From contig CAMAUZ010000027.1 of the NCBI GenBank assembly GCA_945861535.1, positions 1 through 64,000 of the forward strand: DNA of 64,000 nt, in the 5' to 3' direction. This stretch comes from Akkermansia muciniphila (GTDB lineage Bacteria > Verrucomicrobiota > Verrucomicrobiia > Limisphaerales > BJHT01). Numbering within the stretch: position 1 is the stretch's first letter; every line of letters begins with the position of its first letter. Below are positions 1 through 9,100 of this stretch, one piece after another. Position numbers and translations under genes: made by a program. The notes beneath the pieces are model-generated. The model ran no database searches and was not told the origin of the DNA. It worked only from the letters and a program-made list of their open reading frames with translations.

Positions 1-31
1 ACCGTGTCACACGCTACGGACGCGTCCTCCC

Positions 32-164
32 ACTCACCATTGGGTGAGTTCCATAAAGGGTTCGGAAATTCGCTCGCCCTCGACAGGACGCACGCTTCTG
101 CGGCCTGAAGGCCGCGCTCCTTGCGCCCTCACTGAATGGTTACGGCTTAGCGGTAACTATTCAG
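32..164. repeat. Two short hairpins in the intergenic left edge
   Basis: ACTCACC (32-38) faces GGTGAGT (43-49) across a 4-nt loop. CTGAATGGTTAC (132-143) faces GTAACTATTCAG (153-164) with one mismatch. Between them is the word cttctgcggc..ggccgcgctcc, which resembles a repeat arm near 62787-62807. No gene is visible here. Confidence 0.6.
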
Positions 165-179
165 TAGAGCCGAAGTCTT

Positions 180-483
180 GACCACAGAGACGCGATGAAC
201 ACAGCGCGGCGAAGCCGCAACCCAAGGAGCGCGACCGTCCCGGCCGCAGCGGCGACATCGGAGCCAGAGCGTTGGAAATTTGTTGCGCCCTCGCGGGTGC
301 GTAGGCGCTGCGGGCGGGACGCCCGCGCTCCGGGAGAATTCCTCGCGCCACGCGAGGATTTTCCACAATTGTAGTACGGAGAAGAACAGGAATTAGTTCG
401 CCGAGAATGGCTCACGGTTTGGTGACTGGCTGGAGGCGACGATGCTGCTTGTTTTCCTCTGTGCGCATCGTGTCTCTGTGGTG
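180..483. repeat. Composite palindromic element, copy A
   Basis: The left end (180-204) reads gaccacagagacgcgatgaa and so on. The right end (456-483) carries the same word inverted (cctctgtgcgcatcgtgtct and so on). The 304-bp segment therefore has inverted terminal words of about 25 bp. Inside are arms seen elsewhere in the window, such as cccaaggagcgcg near 222. The block at 354-395 (cgaggattttccacaattgt and so on) matches 59215-59258 inside copy B. No coding capacity is convincing. I read it as a non-autonomous, MITE-like repeat; the mobility is inference. Confidence 0.6.
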
Positions 484-748
484 CTTCCATCGGTTTCCAC
501 TGCATAGGTACGGCTTCGTGCGGATGCTTTGCTTTCGTGTGTTCCGTGGATCTCGTGGTTCACAGCAACTCCGGTTTTCCGGCTGATTTATGAGCGGCTT
601 TGCGAGGAGTCGGCCAGGCGAGGAAGTCAGGGTGAAAAACGCGAGCATCGCCACCCAACACTCCCTTTCAAAGCGCGCGCAATGCGGGGCGCGGCAGCCG
701 AGCGGGATCAAAAATCACCGGGCTGGGAGATCAAGCTTCCGCGAAGCT
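484..748. other. Intergenic, no gene seen
   Basis: This stretch holds short words of the ttcgtgttccgtggatctcg type that recur in other spacers. It leads into the 3' end of the TlpA-like gene. I see no convincing gene on either strand; the long open frames here are GC-bias shadows of the gene at 749-1666. Confidence 0.5.
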
Positions 749-1666
749 TCAGTCTGCCTGCCGCTCCTCGAAGAATTTCACGACGCGTTCGTAGAAGGCT
801 TTGGTTTTGTCGTCGTCGCAGGCGGCGATCGCGGATTTTTCGGTGCGGATGGCGTCGGCGGGATGGCCGGATTCGAAGAGAACGACGGCTTTGGCGTGGA
901 GGATTTTGTGGGTGGGTTTGGGGGTCGCGGCTTCGGCGGCGGCGATGGCTTTCTGGGCCAAGGCGAAGTCGCGTTTGCGGTTGCGCAGGTCGGCAACGAT
1001 GCCGATGGCGAGCTGGCAGAGGAGGTCGGGGTCTTTGCCGGCGTCGTCAAGGAGCTGGCGGGCTTTGGCGGGGGCGCGCTCGTCGCTGTCGCGGGCGAGT
1101 TCCTGATAATCGGTGAGGTTGGCGGCGAAGCGGTGGGCGCGCTTGAGGGCGGCGAGGTCGTATTTGCCGGCGACAATCTGGCCGAGGGCTTCCTCGAGGC
1201 CGCTCATCGGCGAGCCGTGCCAGATGACCGCGCCGGACTTGGCGACGATGAAGGCGTAGGGAATGGAGCGTTGCTCGTAGGCCTGGAGGTAGCCGGTAAA
1301 GGTGGCGCGGGAGTCATCGCAGGCGACGGCGTAGTCCATCTTGTCGCCCATTTTTTCGACGAAGGGTTTGACGACGTCCTCGTCTTCGTCGGTGACGCCG
1401 ATGAAGGTGACGCCCTGTTTTTTGAACTTGGTCTGGAGTTCGGTGAGGTGCGGGATCGTGGTGCGGCAGGGCGGGCACCACGTGGCCCAGAATTCGACCA
1501 CGTAGATGCCCTTGCCGTTGTTGACCTCGACGGGGCTGCCTTTGATCCAAGTCTTGATCTTGAGGGGCGCGGCGGGGTCGCCGAGCTGGGCGGCCCGGGC
1601 GGCGGGCGCGAACGCGAGGGCGACCAGCAGGGCGAGGAAAGCGCGGGAACTCAGAAGTTTTTTCAT
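749..1666 (-). CDS. TlpA/ResA-like exported thioredoxin-fold protein with helical C-terminal extension
   Basis: This 305-residue protein begins with a Sec signal peptide (about residues 1-26, MKKLLSSRAF then a hydrophobic core, AxA-type cleavage site). The start is the ATG at 1666; upstream in-frame sequence is proline-rich and unlike protein. A TlpA/AhpC-type thioredoxin domain covers about 30-165, with redox motif W-C-P-P-C (Cys64, Cys67) in FWATWCPPC and the cis-Pro segment RSIPYAF. Family members reduce or transfer disulfides in the periplasm, for example in cytochrome c maturation. Residues ~170-305 are helical and TPR-like, longer than a minimal TlpA (about 160-180 residues), which suggests an extra protein-interaction module. 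It stands alone between repeats, so context gives no substrate. Confidence 0.85.
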   Translation of the reverse strand: MKKLLSSRAFLALLVALAFAPAARAAQLGDPAAPLKIKTWIKGSPVEVNNGKGIYVVEFWATWCPPCRTTIPHLTELQTKFKKQGVTFIGVTDEDEDVVKPFVEKMGDKMDYAVACDDSRATFTGYLQAYEQRSIPYAFIVAKSGAVIWHGSPMSGLEEALGQIVAGKYDLAALKRAHRFAANLTDYQELARDSDERAPAKARQLLDDAGKDPDLLCQLAIGIVADLRNRKRDFALAQKAIAAAEAATPKPTHKILHAKAVVLFESGHPADAIRTEKSAIAACDDDKTKAFYERVVKFFEERQAD

Positions 1667-1935
1667 GTCGGAATGCGGGCGACTGTTCTTGAGGCAGGGG
1701 GCGAAATCAAGCGTCGGGGGAGTGATTGGTAATTGACGGGGAGGAGGCAAGGCGGGTGGGCGGACGAGCGGCGGGGGGGGGAACTCAGGTCTCGTGGCGG
1801 GGCACAACATCCTGGTCTATGAAACAAGCGGGAAAACTGCGTAACCACTTAAAAGCAAGCGGGTTGCGGCGATTTGTTGCAACCTTTACGCGGGCAATCG
1901 GCGGGTTGTTTGGAAATAAAGAACGTAACGCGGTA
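1667..1935. other. Intergenic, no gene seen
   Basis: The stretch lies upstream of the TlpA-like gene and downstream of the small gene that ends at 1936. It contains a poly-G run near 1772 and the less GC-rich stretch 1818-1950. I found no convincing gene, and no promoter strong enough to call. Confidence 0.4.
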
Positions 1936-2376
1936 TCAAGGCCGAACTGGTGCCGCGGAGTCGGTGGCGGATGGCCGCGCTTTGACCTGTTGCGCTATGG
2001 GCGGGCAGCGCCGGCGGTATTCGGCAATCGTCGCCTCCAGGGTCTTGCCGAGGCGGCACTCCAGCCATCCGATATTGAGCGCCCGAAAGCAGGCCGCCTC
2101 GTAGTCTGCATCGGTGATAATTAACTCATCGCTCGCGAGGCCGATCGCGTTCCACCGCTCCGCCGGCGTCATGGAGGTGGCCCAGTAGTCTGGCACCCTT
2201 CTGGTCTGCTCGATTTCCTCCGCGGTCATCAGCCTGTTTTTGACCTCCTGCGGCGCGGCTGCAACGGCCTTGCCGCCGCGTTGCAAAATGCCCGCGCCGC
2301 CGACGATTCCCGCCGCGAGAATCAGGGCGCTGGCGACGAGGCTCCAGGACGCGAATTTTGAAGGGCTGTTTTCCAT
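1936..2376 (-). CDS. Hypothetical single-pass membrane or exported protein
   Basis: This is a 146-residue protein of unknown function. Residues ~10-32 form one hydrophobic helix (SWSLVASALILAAGIVGGAG), so it is N-terminally anchored or has a long uncleaved signal; the rest is soluble and mixed in character with two or three Cys. The start at 2376 lies four bases after the stop of the upstream gene (2380-2763), which indicates co-transcription. No domain was recognised. The reading frame is the cleanest one here and its composition is protein-like, but without homologues it remains a moderate call. Confidence 0.55.
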   Translation of the reverse strand: MENSPSKFASWSLVASALILAAGIVGGAGILQRGGKAVAAAPQEVKNRLMTAEEIEQTRRVPDYWATSMTPAERWNAIGLASDELIITDADYEAACFRALNIGWLECRLGKTLEATIAEYRRRCPPIAQQVKARPSATDSAAPVRP

Positions 2377-2379
2377 AGC

Positions 2380-2763
2380 TCAAGGGGTTGGGGGTTGGGG
2401 CTTTTCCTTGGACGGTTTGACGGGGGGAGCCGCGGGCGGTTTTTCGACCACAGGCGCGGATGGTTCGGTGACGATGCAAAGGGTGGCGGGTTCGTTCAAA
2501 ACAGGCGCGCTAGGCGAGCCGATTTCCGCCGCGTATTTGCCCCGACTTTCCGCCAGCGATTCGAGCGCCCGCGTCAGGCCGATGTGCTGCGCAAATTGCT
2601 TCGCCTCCGCTTCGGAATAGCCGACCTCTTTCGCCAGGCAATACCGATAAAAACCCGACTTCGTAAACCCCCGCCGCAACGCCTCCGCGACCGCCTGATC
2701 CAGCAACGCTTTCGGCGCGCTGAACGCATCAACTTTCTGCTCGCGGTTTCTTTGATGGGCCAC
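2380..2763 (-). CDS. Hypothetical small protein with proline-rich tail
   Basis: I chose the GTG at 2763, giving 127 residues. An ATG at 2841 in the same frame would require translating the AT-rich promoter-like stretch and would overlap the divergent gene start, so it is less likely. The first ~85 residues are charged and helical (KALLDQAVAEALRRGF.. and SEAEAKQFAQHIG), and the C-terminal ~40 residues are Pro/Lys-rich (PPAAPPVKPSKEKPQPP). No family was recognised. It appears to form a two-gene unit with the membrane protein at 1936-2376 and is divergent from the ribbon-helix-helix gene at 2840. Confidence 0.5.
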   Translation of the reverse strand: MAHQRNREQKVDAFSAPKALLDQAVAEALRRGFTKSGFYRYCLAKEVGYSEAEAKQFAQHIGLTRALESLAESRGKYAAEIGSPSAPVLNEPATLCIVTEPSAPVVEKPPAAPPVKPSKEKPQPPTP

Positions 2764-2767
2764 GGCC

Positions 2768-2820
2768 CGACTATACGCTGTATAAAAAATAATCAAAAAA
2801 AGTTTGCCGGGCGTATAACC
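2768..2820. promoter_or_regulatory. AT-rich divergent promoter with inverted repeat TATACGC/GCGTATA
   Basis: The 53-bp stretch is an AT island in GC-rich surroundings. It carries tatacgc (2772-2778) and its exact inverse gcgtata (2811-2817). A minus-strand TTGATT followed 15 bp later by TATAGT could serve as -35/-10. The divergent gene at 2840 encodes a ribbon-helix-helix protein, so an autoregulatory operator here is a reasonable inference. Confidence 0.45.
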
Positions 2821-2839
2821 GGGTAATCCCTTCTCTCCC

Positions 2840-3037
2840 ATGAAACGAAATTCAGAGTTCACGGACGGGTCGGTGATGGCTGCGGTTCGTCTGCAAAAAG
2901 ACCTGCGAGATCGCGTGATGGAAAAGGCCAAATCCGAAGACTTGAGCTTTTCCCAAATCCTGCGCCGCTCCCTCCGTCGCGAGCTGGAAAAAACCGTTGC
3001 CGAAAACACGCCCGCGGAATCCCCTTGCCTCGGTTAG
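2840..3037 (+). CDS. Small ribbon-helix-helix (CopG/Arc-like) DNA-binding protein
   Basis: The 65-residue product has the expected layout: a short strand (MAAVRLQ, about 13-19), helix A (KDLRDRVMEKAKSEDL), a Ser-rich turn and helix B (SFSQILRRSLRRELEKTV). This is the ribbon-helix-helix fold of CopG/Arc-type repressors, which bind DNA as dimers through the N-terminal strand. No partner toxin is adjacent on the same strand. The divergent pair at 2763-1936 and the inverted repeat between them suggest a local regulator. No Shine-Dalgarno sequence is evident, so translation may be leaderless or nearly so. I am fairly sure of the fold, less sure of the role. Confidence 0.65.
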   Translation: MKRNSEFTDGSVMAAVRLQKDLRDRVMEKAKSEDLSFSQILRRSLRRELEKTVAENTPAESPCLG

Positions 3038-3233
3038 GTGCTATACGGTGACTAACCCACTCCCCGCCATGCCCGCCACCCTCACCGCCCCGCCGCCGCG
3101 GTCAAGCAACCGGGGCAGCATTGGGGAGTGGCGGCGACGGGGAAAAATCAGTTTGATTTTTGTTGAGGCAGTCCGCTTTTTTTTCGTCCGCAGACAAACA
3201 ATGACCAACTCAACCATCAACTGGACAAACACC

Positions 3234-4085
3234 ATGAAAACAAATGTCAGGCTGTGGCTCTTCGCGGGTTCCTTGCTGCTGGGTGCGGGCGCGCCGGTGA
3301 CGGCGTGGGCGCAGGCAGCCAAGGATGCGCCGTTGTTTCCCGACAAAAAGCTGGAGGCGGCGGCGCGACGGCAGGTTTTTGAAAAGCGCGACAACGACAA
3401 GCCGCTGGTCGAAGCGGATGTGCTGAACCTCTCCACAATCGACGGCAAGGGCATGGGCATCACCGACCTCACGGGTTTGGAGAAGTGCCGGAGCCTGGCG
3501 TCGCTGGATTTGGCGAAGAATCAGATCCGCAAGATCGACGCGCTGACGAATCTGGCGAACATCCAGATGCTGATTCTCTCGGACAATCAGATCGAGGAGG
3601 TGTCGGCGTTGGCGGGGGTGAAGGCGCTGCAATACCTCGAGCTGTCCAATAACAAGGTGAAGAGCATCGCGGCGCTGGCGGCGGTGACAAATCTGGCGTC
3701 GGTGTATCTCGCGAACAACCAGCTCACCGACCTGTCGCCGCTCTTCCAGCAGCGGCGGATGTCGTCGCTGTATGCCGATAACAATCCGCTGGCGGGCATC
3801 AAAGGCGTGGGGGCGCTGGCGACGTTGATGACGTTGTCGCTGAACGCGACGGGCGTGGCGGACCTGGGCGCGCTCGAGGGGTTGGGCAACCTTTACTATC
3901 TGTTTCTGGAGAAGAACAAGGTCACGGACCTGACGCCGCTGTACAATTTGCTCAAGAAGGATAACGACGGGCCGAAGCGGTTTGCGCCGTTCATCAATAT
4001 TTACCTCGCGGGGAATCCGCTGAGCGAGGCGGGGAAGAAGCAGGTGGCGGCGATGAAGGAGATCGGGGCACGGGTGAATTTCTGA
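3234..4085 (+). CDS. Exported leucine-rich-repeat protein
   Basis: The 283-residue protein starts at the ATG at 3234 because MKTNVRLWLFAGSLLLGAG begins a clear Sec signal peptide cleaved near AWA-QA (residue ~26); an earlier ATG at 3201 would add 11 polar residues before it. From about residue 65 onward it carries 7-8 internalin-type (SDS22-like) repeats of ~22 residues with the pattern LxxLxxLxLxxNxIxxLxxL (LASLDLAKNQIRKIDAL, IQMLILSDNQIEEVSAL, LQYLELSNNKVKSI). LRR proteins of this kind bind proteins; here it is periplasmic or surface-located with no enzyme domain. It converges on the HYR-domain gene, with a hairpin between them. Confidence 0.85.
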   Translation: MKTNVRLWLFAGSLLLGAGAPVTAWAQAAKDAPLFPDKKLEAAARRQVFEKRDNDKPLVEADVLNLSTIDGKGMGITDLTGLEKCRSLASLDLAKNQIRKIDALTNLANIQMLILSDNQIEEVSALAGVKALQYLELSNNKVKSIAALAAVTNLASVYLANNQLTDLSPLFQQRRMSSLYADNNPLAGIKGVGALATLMTLSLNATGVADLGALEGLGNLYYLFLEKNKVTDLTPLYNLLKKDNDGPKRFAPFINIYLAGNPLSEAGKKQVAAMKEIGARVNF

Positions 4086-4176
4086 GGTGGTAGGGCCGGG
4101 TTGCGCCCGGTCCTGACATCGCCCTGGCCGGAGCGTGTGGAATTCGGTCGCCGCTTATCGAGGACGGGCACGGCGA

Positions 4177-4214
4177 GTAGGGACGGCTACGGACGCGCAG
4201 CAGCGCGTCCCTAC
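4177..4214. terminator. Palindromic hairpin between convergent genes
   Basis: GTAGGGACG (4177-4185) pairs with CGTCCCTAC (4206-4214). Nested inside, GGACGCGC (4191-4198) pairs with GCGCGTCC (4203-4210) around loop AGCA, giving an alternative stem. It sits between convergent stop codons with no T-run, so it may serve as a bidirectional terminator or be one more palindromic repeat. Confidence 0.5.
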
Positions 4215-4216
4215 CG

Positions 4217-6130
4217 TCAGTTCACGGGCACGGTCACCGAGCGGCTGGTGGTGTTGCCGAAGAAGTCGCCGCACTGGAGCGTGATCGTGTACACAACGCC
4301 TTTTTTGGGACGGAGGAAAAGTTTGTCAGCTCCGGTGATGGAGAAATAGCTGCGGTGGTCGGTGCCGGCGGGATCTTTCACCGTGACTTGGAGACGGCGG
4401 GTCAGTTGGGCGAGGGTGCTGCAACTGTCTTCCACGATTTCTTCGAGGTGGACGGGGATCAGGTTTTTGTCGCTCGCGACCACGGCGGCGGGAATGGCGA
4501 GGAGGCGATGAATTTTTGGCCCCCGGGTGTCGCGAATGGTGATGTGTTGGCGGCAGGTGGTCTGATTTCCGGCGCCATCGGTGGCGGTCCAAATGCGGAG
4601 GATGTTCTTCACGATGGGCTGCGGGCCGTTCGATTTTTCATCCGTGTAGGAAAGGGCAACGGGACCGGCGTTGTCGGTGGCGCGGGCCTGGCCGGTTTTT
4701 TCGGGGCCGATGCCACGGCCGCATTCGACGGTAAGGTCGGGCGGGCAGAAGGTGAAGCGCGGCGGCTCGCGGTCCACGACATGGACCGGGAATTCGCACG
4801 CGGACGGGGTCGCGCCGCCCGTCGTGCGGCAGCGGACGATCGTGGTGCCGAGCGGAAACGCCGAGCCAGAGGGCGGCGTGCAGAGGACGGCGGTGCCGGG
4901 CGGCGCCGGAACTGTGAAGCGGACTCTGGCGGTGGCTTTGCCGGGCGCGGTCGGCACCGTGATCGGCGCAGGGCACGGCAGACCCGGCGGCGCGACCGTG
5001 ACGGTGAAGGAGCAGCGCGTGGCAGGGCCGGTGGCCGGGGTGAGCGTGCAGGTGACGGTGGTGACGCCAACGGGAAACACGCTGCCGGGTGGCGGATCGC
5101 AGTGCAATCCGAGGCACGCCGGCACAAGCGGCAGCGGGTAATCGACGCGCAGCGGATCGAGACCCGCGGAGGTGGTGAGGACCAGGTCTGGCGGACAAGC
5201 GAGGACGGCCGTCGCACTGCAATCGGGCAACGGGAGCAGGTCAGCGCTGAGGGTCAGGGACGCGTCGGGGTTGACGCGAAAGAGGGCTTTGGCCTCGAGG
5301 GACGGTGGCAATGGCGGCGGAAGCAGCAGCCGCAGCGGTGCGGAGCGCGATGGTGCGGCCACGGCCTGCCAGTAGGCCGGCTCCGGCAGGTAGCCCAACC
5401 CGCGGCCGTTGCCGGCCAGACCGTCGGCGGGAAAGCCGGGGCCATAGCCCGCCGGGATGACGAGGGGAATGGCGGCTTCGACGAGCAGATGGTTATTACG
5501 GTTGAAGGGGGAAGGGCCGAACCCGGCGGCGGCGACGAGGCTGAAGCGTTTGGCCGGCACCTTCACGCCTTCGAGAATCAGGAGCACATCGTAGTAAGCG
5601 ACGCCCTCCGGCGCCAGCGCCTGGGACGTTGGCCCGGGCGTGGCGACCGCCTCGAGGTGCAGGGTGACATTCAAAATGAAGCCGTCGATGCGCAGCGGAA
5701 AGGTGAGGTCGGCGAGGGTCTCGCCGGGAGCGAACGCGCGCGGCGTGGTCGTGAGGGCTTCGTAGAGGAGATGCAGTTTGAGCGCGCCGGGTGCGCCGCC
5801 GGCGGGCGGGCTGACGGCGGCCCAGAGCAGCGAGGTTTTTCGCGCGTCGGCGCGCGTGGTGCGCAGGAGGGTGCCGTCGGTGGCGCGGGTGATGAAGGCT
5901 TGCGGGGTGACATCGGACCATTCACCCACGGGCGCGCCAGTGCGGTCCAGCCCGCCCGAGAATTGTCCATCAACGGTGACAGGCCACGCGCTGGGCGGAT
6001 TGACCACCGAGTCGGCCTGGGCGGCGGACACCAACAGGCACACGAGCGCGGCGAGAAAAATGCCGGCCCCGCGCAACGGCGGAGCGGGGCGGAACACAGC
6101 GGGCTTCATCAGAAAACGTCGGAGATACAT
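4217..6130 (-). CDS. Exported multidomain protein with HYR-type Ig-like repeats
   Basis: The 637-residue protein starts at ATG 6130 (a second ATG at 6109 is equally plausible). It has a signal peptide ending near SAAQA-DS (about residue 35). Residues ~36-270 form a unique region with alternating beta character. From ~270 on there are about three HYR/Ig-like modules with paired cysteines. The hallmarks are CPPDL and FPVGVTTVTC, FPLGTTIVRC with the 'xGxTxVxC' strand, and a last module with CPPDLTVECG and TATDNAG. HYR modules usually act in extracellular adhesion or as spacers. No catalytic domain was recognised. It lies convergent to the LRR gene and just downstream of the large carboxykinase-like gene on the same strand. 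Confidence 0.75.
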   Translation of the reverse strand: MYLRRFLMKPAVFRPAPPLRGAGIFLAALVCLLVSAAQADSVVNPPSAWPVTVDGQFSGGLDRTGAPVGEWSDVTPQAFITRATDGTLLRTTRADARKTSLLWAAVSPPAGGAPGALKLHLLYEALTTTPRAFAPGETLADLTFPLRIDGFILNVTLHLEAVATPGPTSQALAPEGVAYYDVLLILEGVKVPAKRFSLVAAAGFGPSPFNRNNHLLVEAAIPLVIPAGYGPGFPADGLAGNGRGLGYLPEPAYWQAVAAPSRSAPLRLLLPPPLPPSLEAKALFRVNPDASLTLSADLLPLPDCSATAVLACPPDLVLTTSAGLDPLRVDYPLPLVPACLGLHCDPPPGSVFPVGVTTVTCTLTPATGPATRCSFTVTVAPPGLPCPAPITVPTAPGKATARVRFTVPAPPGTAVLCTPPSGSAFPLGTTIVRCRTTGGATPSACEFPVHVVDREPPRFTFCPPDLTVECGRGIGPEKTGQARATDNAGPVALSYTDEKSNGPQPIVKNILRIWTATDGAGNQTTCRQHITIRDTRGPKIHRLLAIPAAVVASDKNLIPVHLEEIVEDSCSTLAQLTRRLQVTVKDPAGTDHRSYFSITGADKLFLRPKKGVVYTITLQCGDFFGNTTSRSVTVPVN

Positions 6131-6186
6131 GCAACTGCGCGGAACGTAGGGCGCGTGCGGGGCTTGGCAACGCTTTGCCCAAAAAA

Positions 6187-9100
6187 TCACGACAACGGAT
6201 TCGCGCCGAGCGTGCCGCGCAGTTCCTCGAGATAATGCGGTGACTTGACGCGCTCGAGCTGTTGTCGGGCGAAGCCCAGACGGTCGGCCAGGCCGAGGCG
6301 GCCGGCCTCTTCGGCGTAATTGGTTTTCCCGAGGAATTTTTCGAGCGCGGCGATGTTGCGGCGGCAGAGCTGCAGATCGACGGCCTGTTTGGCCGCGAGA
6401 CGGCGGGCGTACCAATCGCTGGCCAGAAGGGCGTCGCGGGTGAAGAGGGCGCGGATGTCCGGGTGGTCGAGCGCTTTGCCCTCGAAATTTCCGTCGCGCA
6501 TGACGTGCAACAGCGCGCGCAGGGGCGGGCACGCGACGGCGATGCTGCCGTCATCAAAGTACAGTTGGGCCACGCGCTGCTGCGTGGTGATGATGGTCTC
6601 CATGCCCTCGACGAAAATCGCGAGATCCTGCTTTTCCGGGCGCAGCATTTCCTCGGTGAACACGGCGTCGGGGTGGTTGAAGACGCGGCCAAAAAAGGCG
6701 TTCACGAAACGCTGGGTGATCCGGAAGCCGAGGCGGCTGGCGAGCACGGGCGCGCCGTTGTGCGTGAAGTCCGCGCACTTTTCCAGATAGCCACGCGCGA
6801 TCAAAAACTCCGGGCTGCGTTCCTCGACGCTCATGCGGCACCAGAGTTCGGGGACGAGCAGGCTCACGTCGTGATCGACGCGCACCTGCGGCCCGACGCA
6901 GCCGGCGGCCGTGATGAACACGCTGTCGCCGGTGAGGAGATAGGAGACCAGCGCGTTGTTCAGATCAATGATCGGCGGCAGGGCGTTGAACGGGCCTTTG
7001 GTCAGCGCGCCTTCCGAACCCGCACCCGTGGTCGAGGGCGATTTGCCGGTCATGCTGCAGATGAACTCCATGAACAGCTCGGGCAGTTCGAGGTAATGAA
7101 TCGGGTTGAACACCGCCAGCGCCGGGATGCCGGCGTCGCGCTCGGGCGGGTTGTTGCGGTGGCCGGGCAGCACGGCGTTGACGGGCAGCGGCACAGGTTG
7201 ATCGAGCGGGATGCGGCGGCGCAGGCGCGTGGCCATTTGCGCAAGATACGTGTCGCGCGGGGCCAGCAGATCGGGGCGCACCTGGAGGTAGCGGGGATTT
7301 TTCGAGGGCTTGCCGCCGACCAACCGCGGATGCGCCGAGGAGACGAAGTAGCCCGGTGCGCCGGCGCTGGCGACCGCGCGGATCAGCGTCTGCATCGGCT
7401 CGGTGAACTGCGTAAAGCCGATGGCGTCGGCGACCAGTTCGGCGGCCTGCGCCTGCGTGAGCGGCTCGTAGTTCGAGAAGAAATTTCCGGGCCGCGAGAA
7501 ATCGAGTTCCGTCTGCTTGTCGTAGCCACGGTGGATGGCGTCGTCCGGCCGCTGAAACAGACGGTATTCGCAGTTGTGAACGAACTTCACCGAGCGATTG
7601 CGATACTCGGGATTCAAGCCCGTGAGCGCCGTGGCCGGGACGACGACCGACGCGGTGATGTCATCCTCGAGGGAGATTTTTGCGGCGGGCTGGAAATCTT
7701 TCCGCAGCCCGAAGGTGCGCCACGCGCCATCGGCATCGAAGCCCACCCGCAGATAGCTGGCGACGAGCTTGCGGTTGTCGCATTTCAATTCGTTGCCCGG
7801 CGTGCCGTTGATAAAATCCACGCTGAAATGCTCGCGCCAGCGACCGCCCCACTCGGGTTTGTAAAAGCGCTTCACGGTGAACAGCAGCTCCTTGATGTAC
7901 TGCGGCACGCTGCGCAGCCACGCGTTGTATTCCGCGGTGTACTCCTCGGGGCTGGGCGTGAGCAGCTTGATCACCGAGCCGAGCGAGCGCTCGGAACTGA
8001 GGATGCGGCGGCTGTCGCCGTTGGGCTGGCGGCCCGGCAGAAACCGGTCGCTGTAATCGCGCTCGATCAGTTCGCCGACCCAGTCGAAATCCTTCGCGAA
8101 ATTGCTGATGAAGACCGGCCCCTGCAAAATCGCGTCGCTGATGGATTTCGAGATTTCCGATTTGCCGCCGCCCGAGACGGTGCAGGGCTTGTGGCAGACG
8201 GTGCCTTCGCCGGCGGTGCCAACGAGGCGCCACGCGCGGCCACCGGGCGGTTTGAACATGCGCACCTTGTAGCCGGACGGGCGGACGTAGGTCTGGTCGG
8301 CGAGCAGTTTGATCTGCGATTCGCCGCCGCCGACGGCGCGCCAGGTGATGGTCTGCTTGTGCAGGTCGAAACGCGCATCCTCGGGCACGTAAATGATGTC
8401 GGGATAAATGCGGTCCACCGCGTAACCCGCGGGCTTCACGTCCATCACCGGGCGGTACAATTTCACGACCTCCTCGAAGCTGTGATCGAGGGGCCGGACG
8501 TGGACGTTGCCGAGAAATTCTTCGCCGAGATCGTACGTGGGAAACGCGAGCGTGCCGCCCGCGTGCTCCTCCTCACACAGGCCGAAGAGATTCGCCGCGA
8601 AGCTGAGCTGCGTTTTCACCTCTTTCTTGCAGTAGCCGAAATAGTTGTCGGCGATGACCGTGACGATGGCGCCCGACTCGTCGCGCGCGGTGATCTTGAA
8701 GGCCTGGCCGAGGTTGTAACGCTCGTCCTCGGTCTTCCAGCACATGCCGTCGCGGCGCTGGCGCTCGGTGGCTTTCTCCCAGCTCGGCAGCCCGAGGTTG
8801 AACTTGGTCAACTGCGTCAGGTGCGGCGCGAGAATCACGCAGCCCGTGTGGCCGCTCCAGTGCTCGGTATCGAGGCCGGCGTCGTTCTCCGGGAGAAAGG
8901 GGTCGCCCGCGTTGCCGAAAATGCTTTCCACAAAATCCAGGTTGCTCACCAGCGTGCCGGGCGCGAAGAAGCGAATCTCCATCGTCTTCTCGCTGCTGAA
9001 CCCGGGCACGCCGGGGCACACCACCGGCCGCAGCAGCAACGACACGAAACACTCGGCGGGCGTCGCCTGCCCCGCGGTGAAGGGCAGCCGCAGCAACTCG

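Noticed and set aside
590-1732. Gly/Val-rich plus-strand frame of 380 codons
   Set aside because: Antisense shadow of the TlpA-like gene, which has a signal peptide and WCPPC motif.
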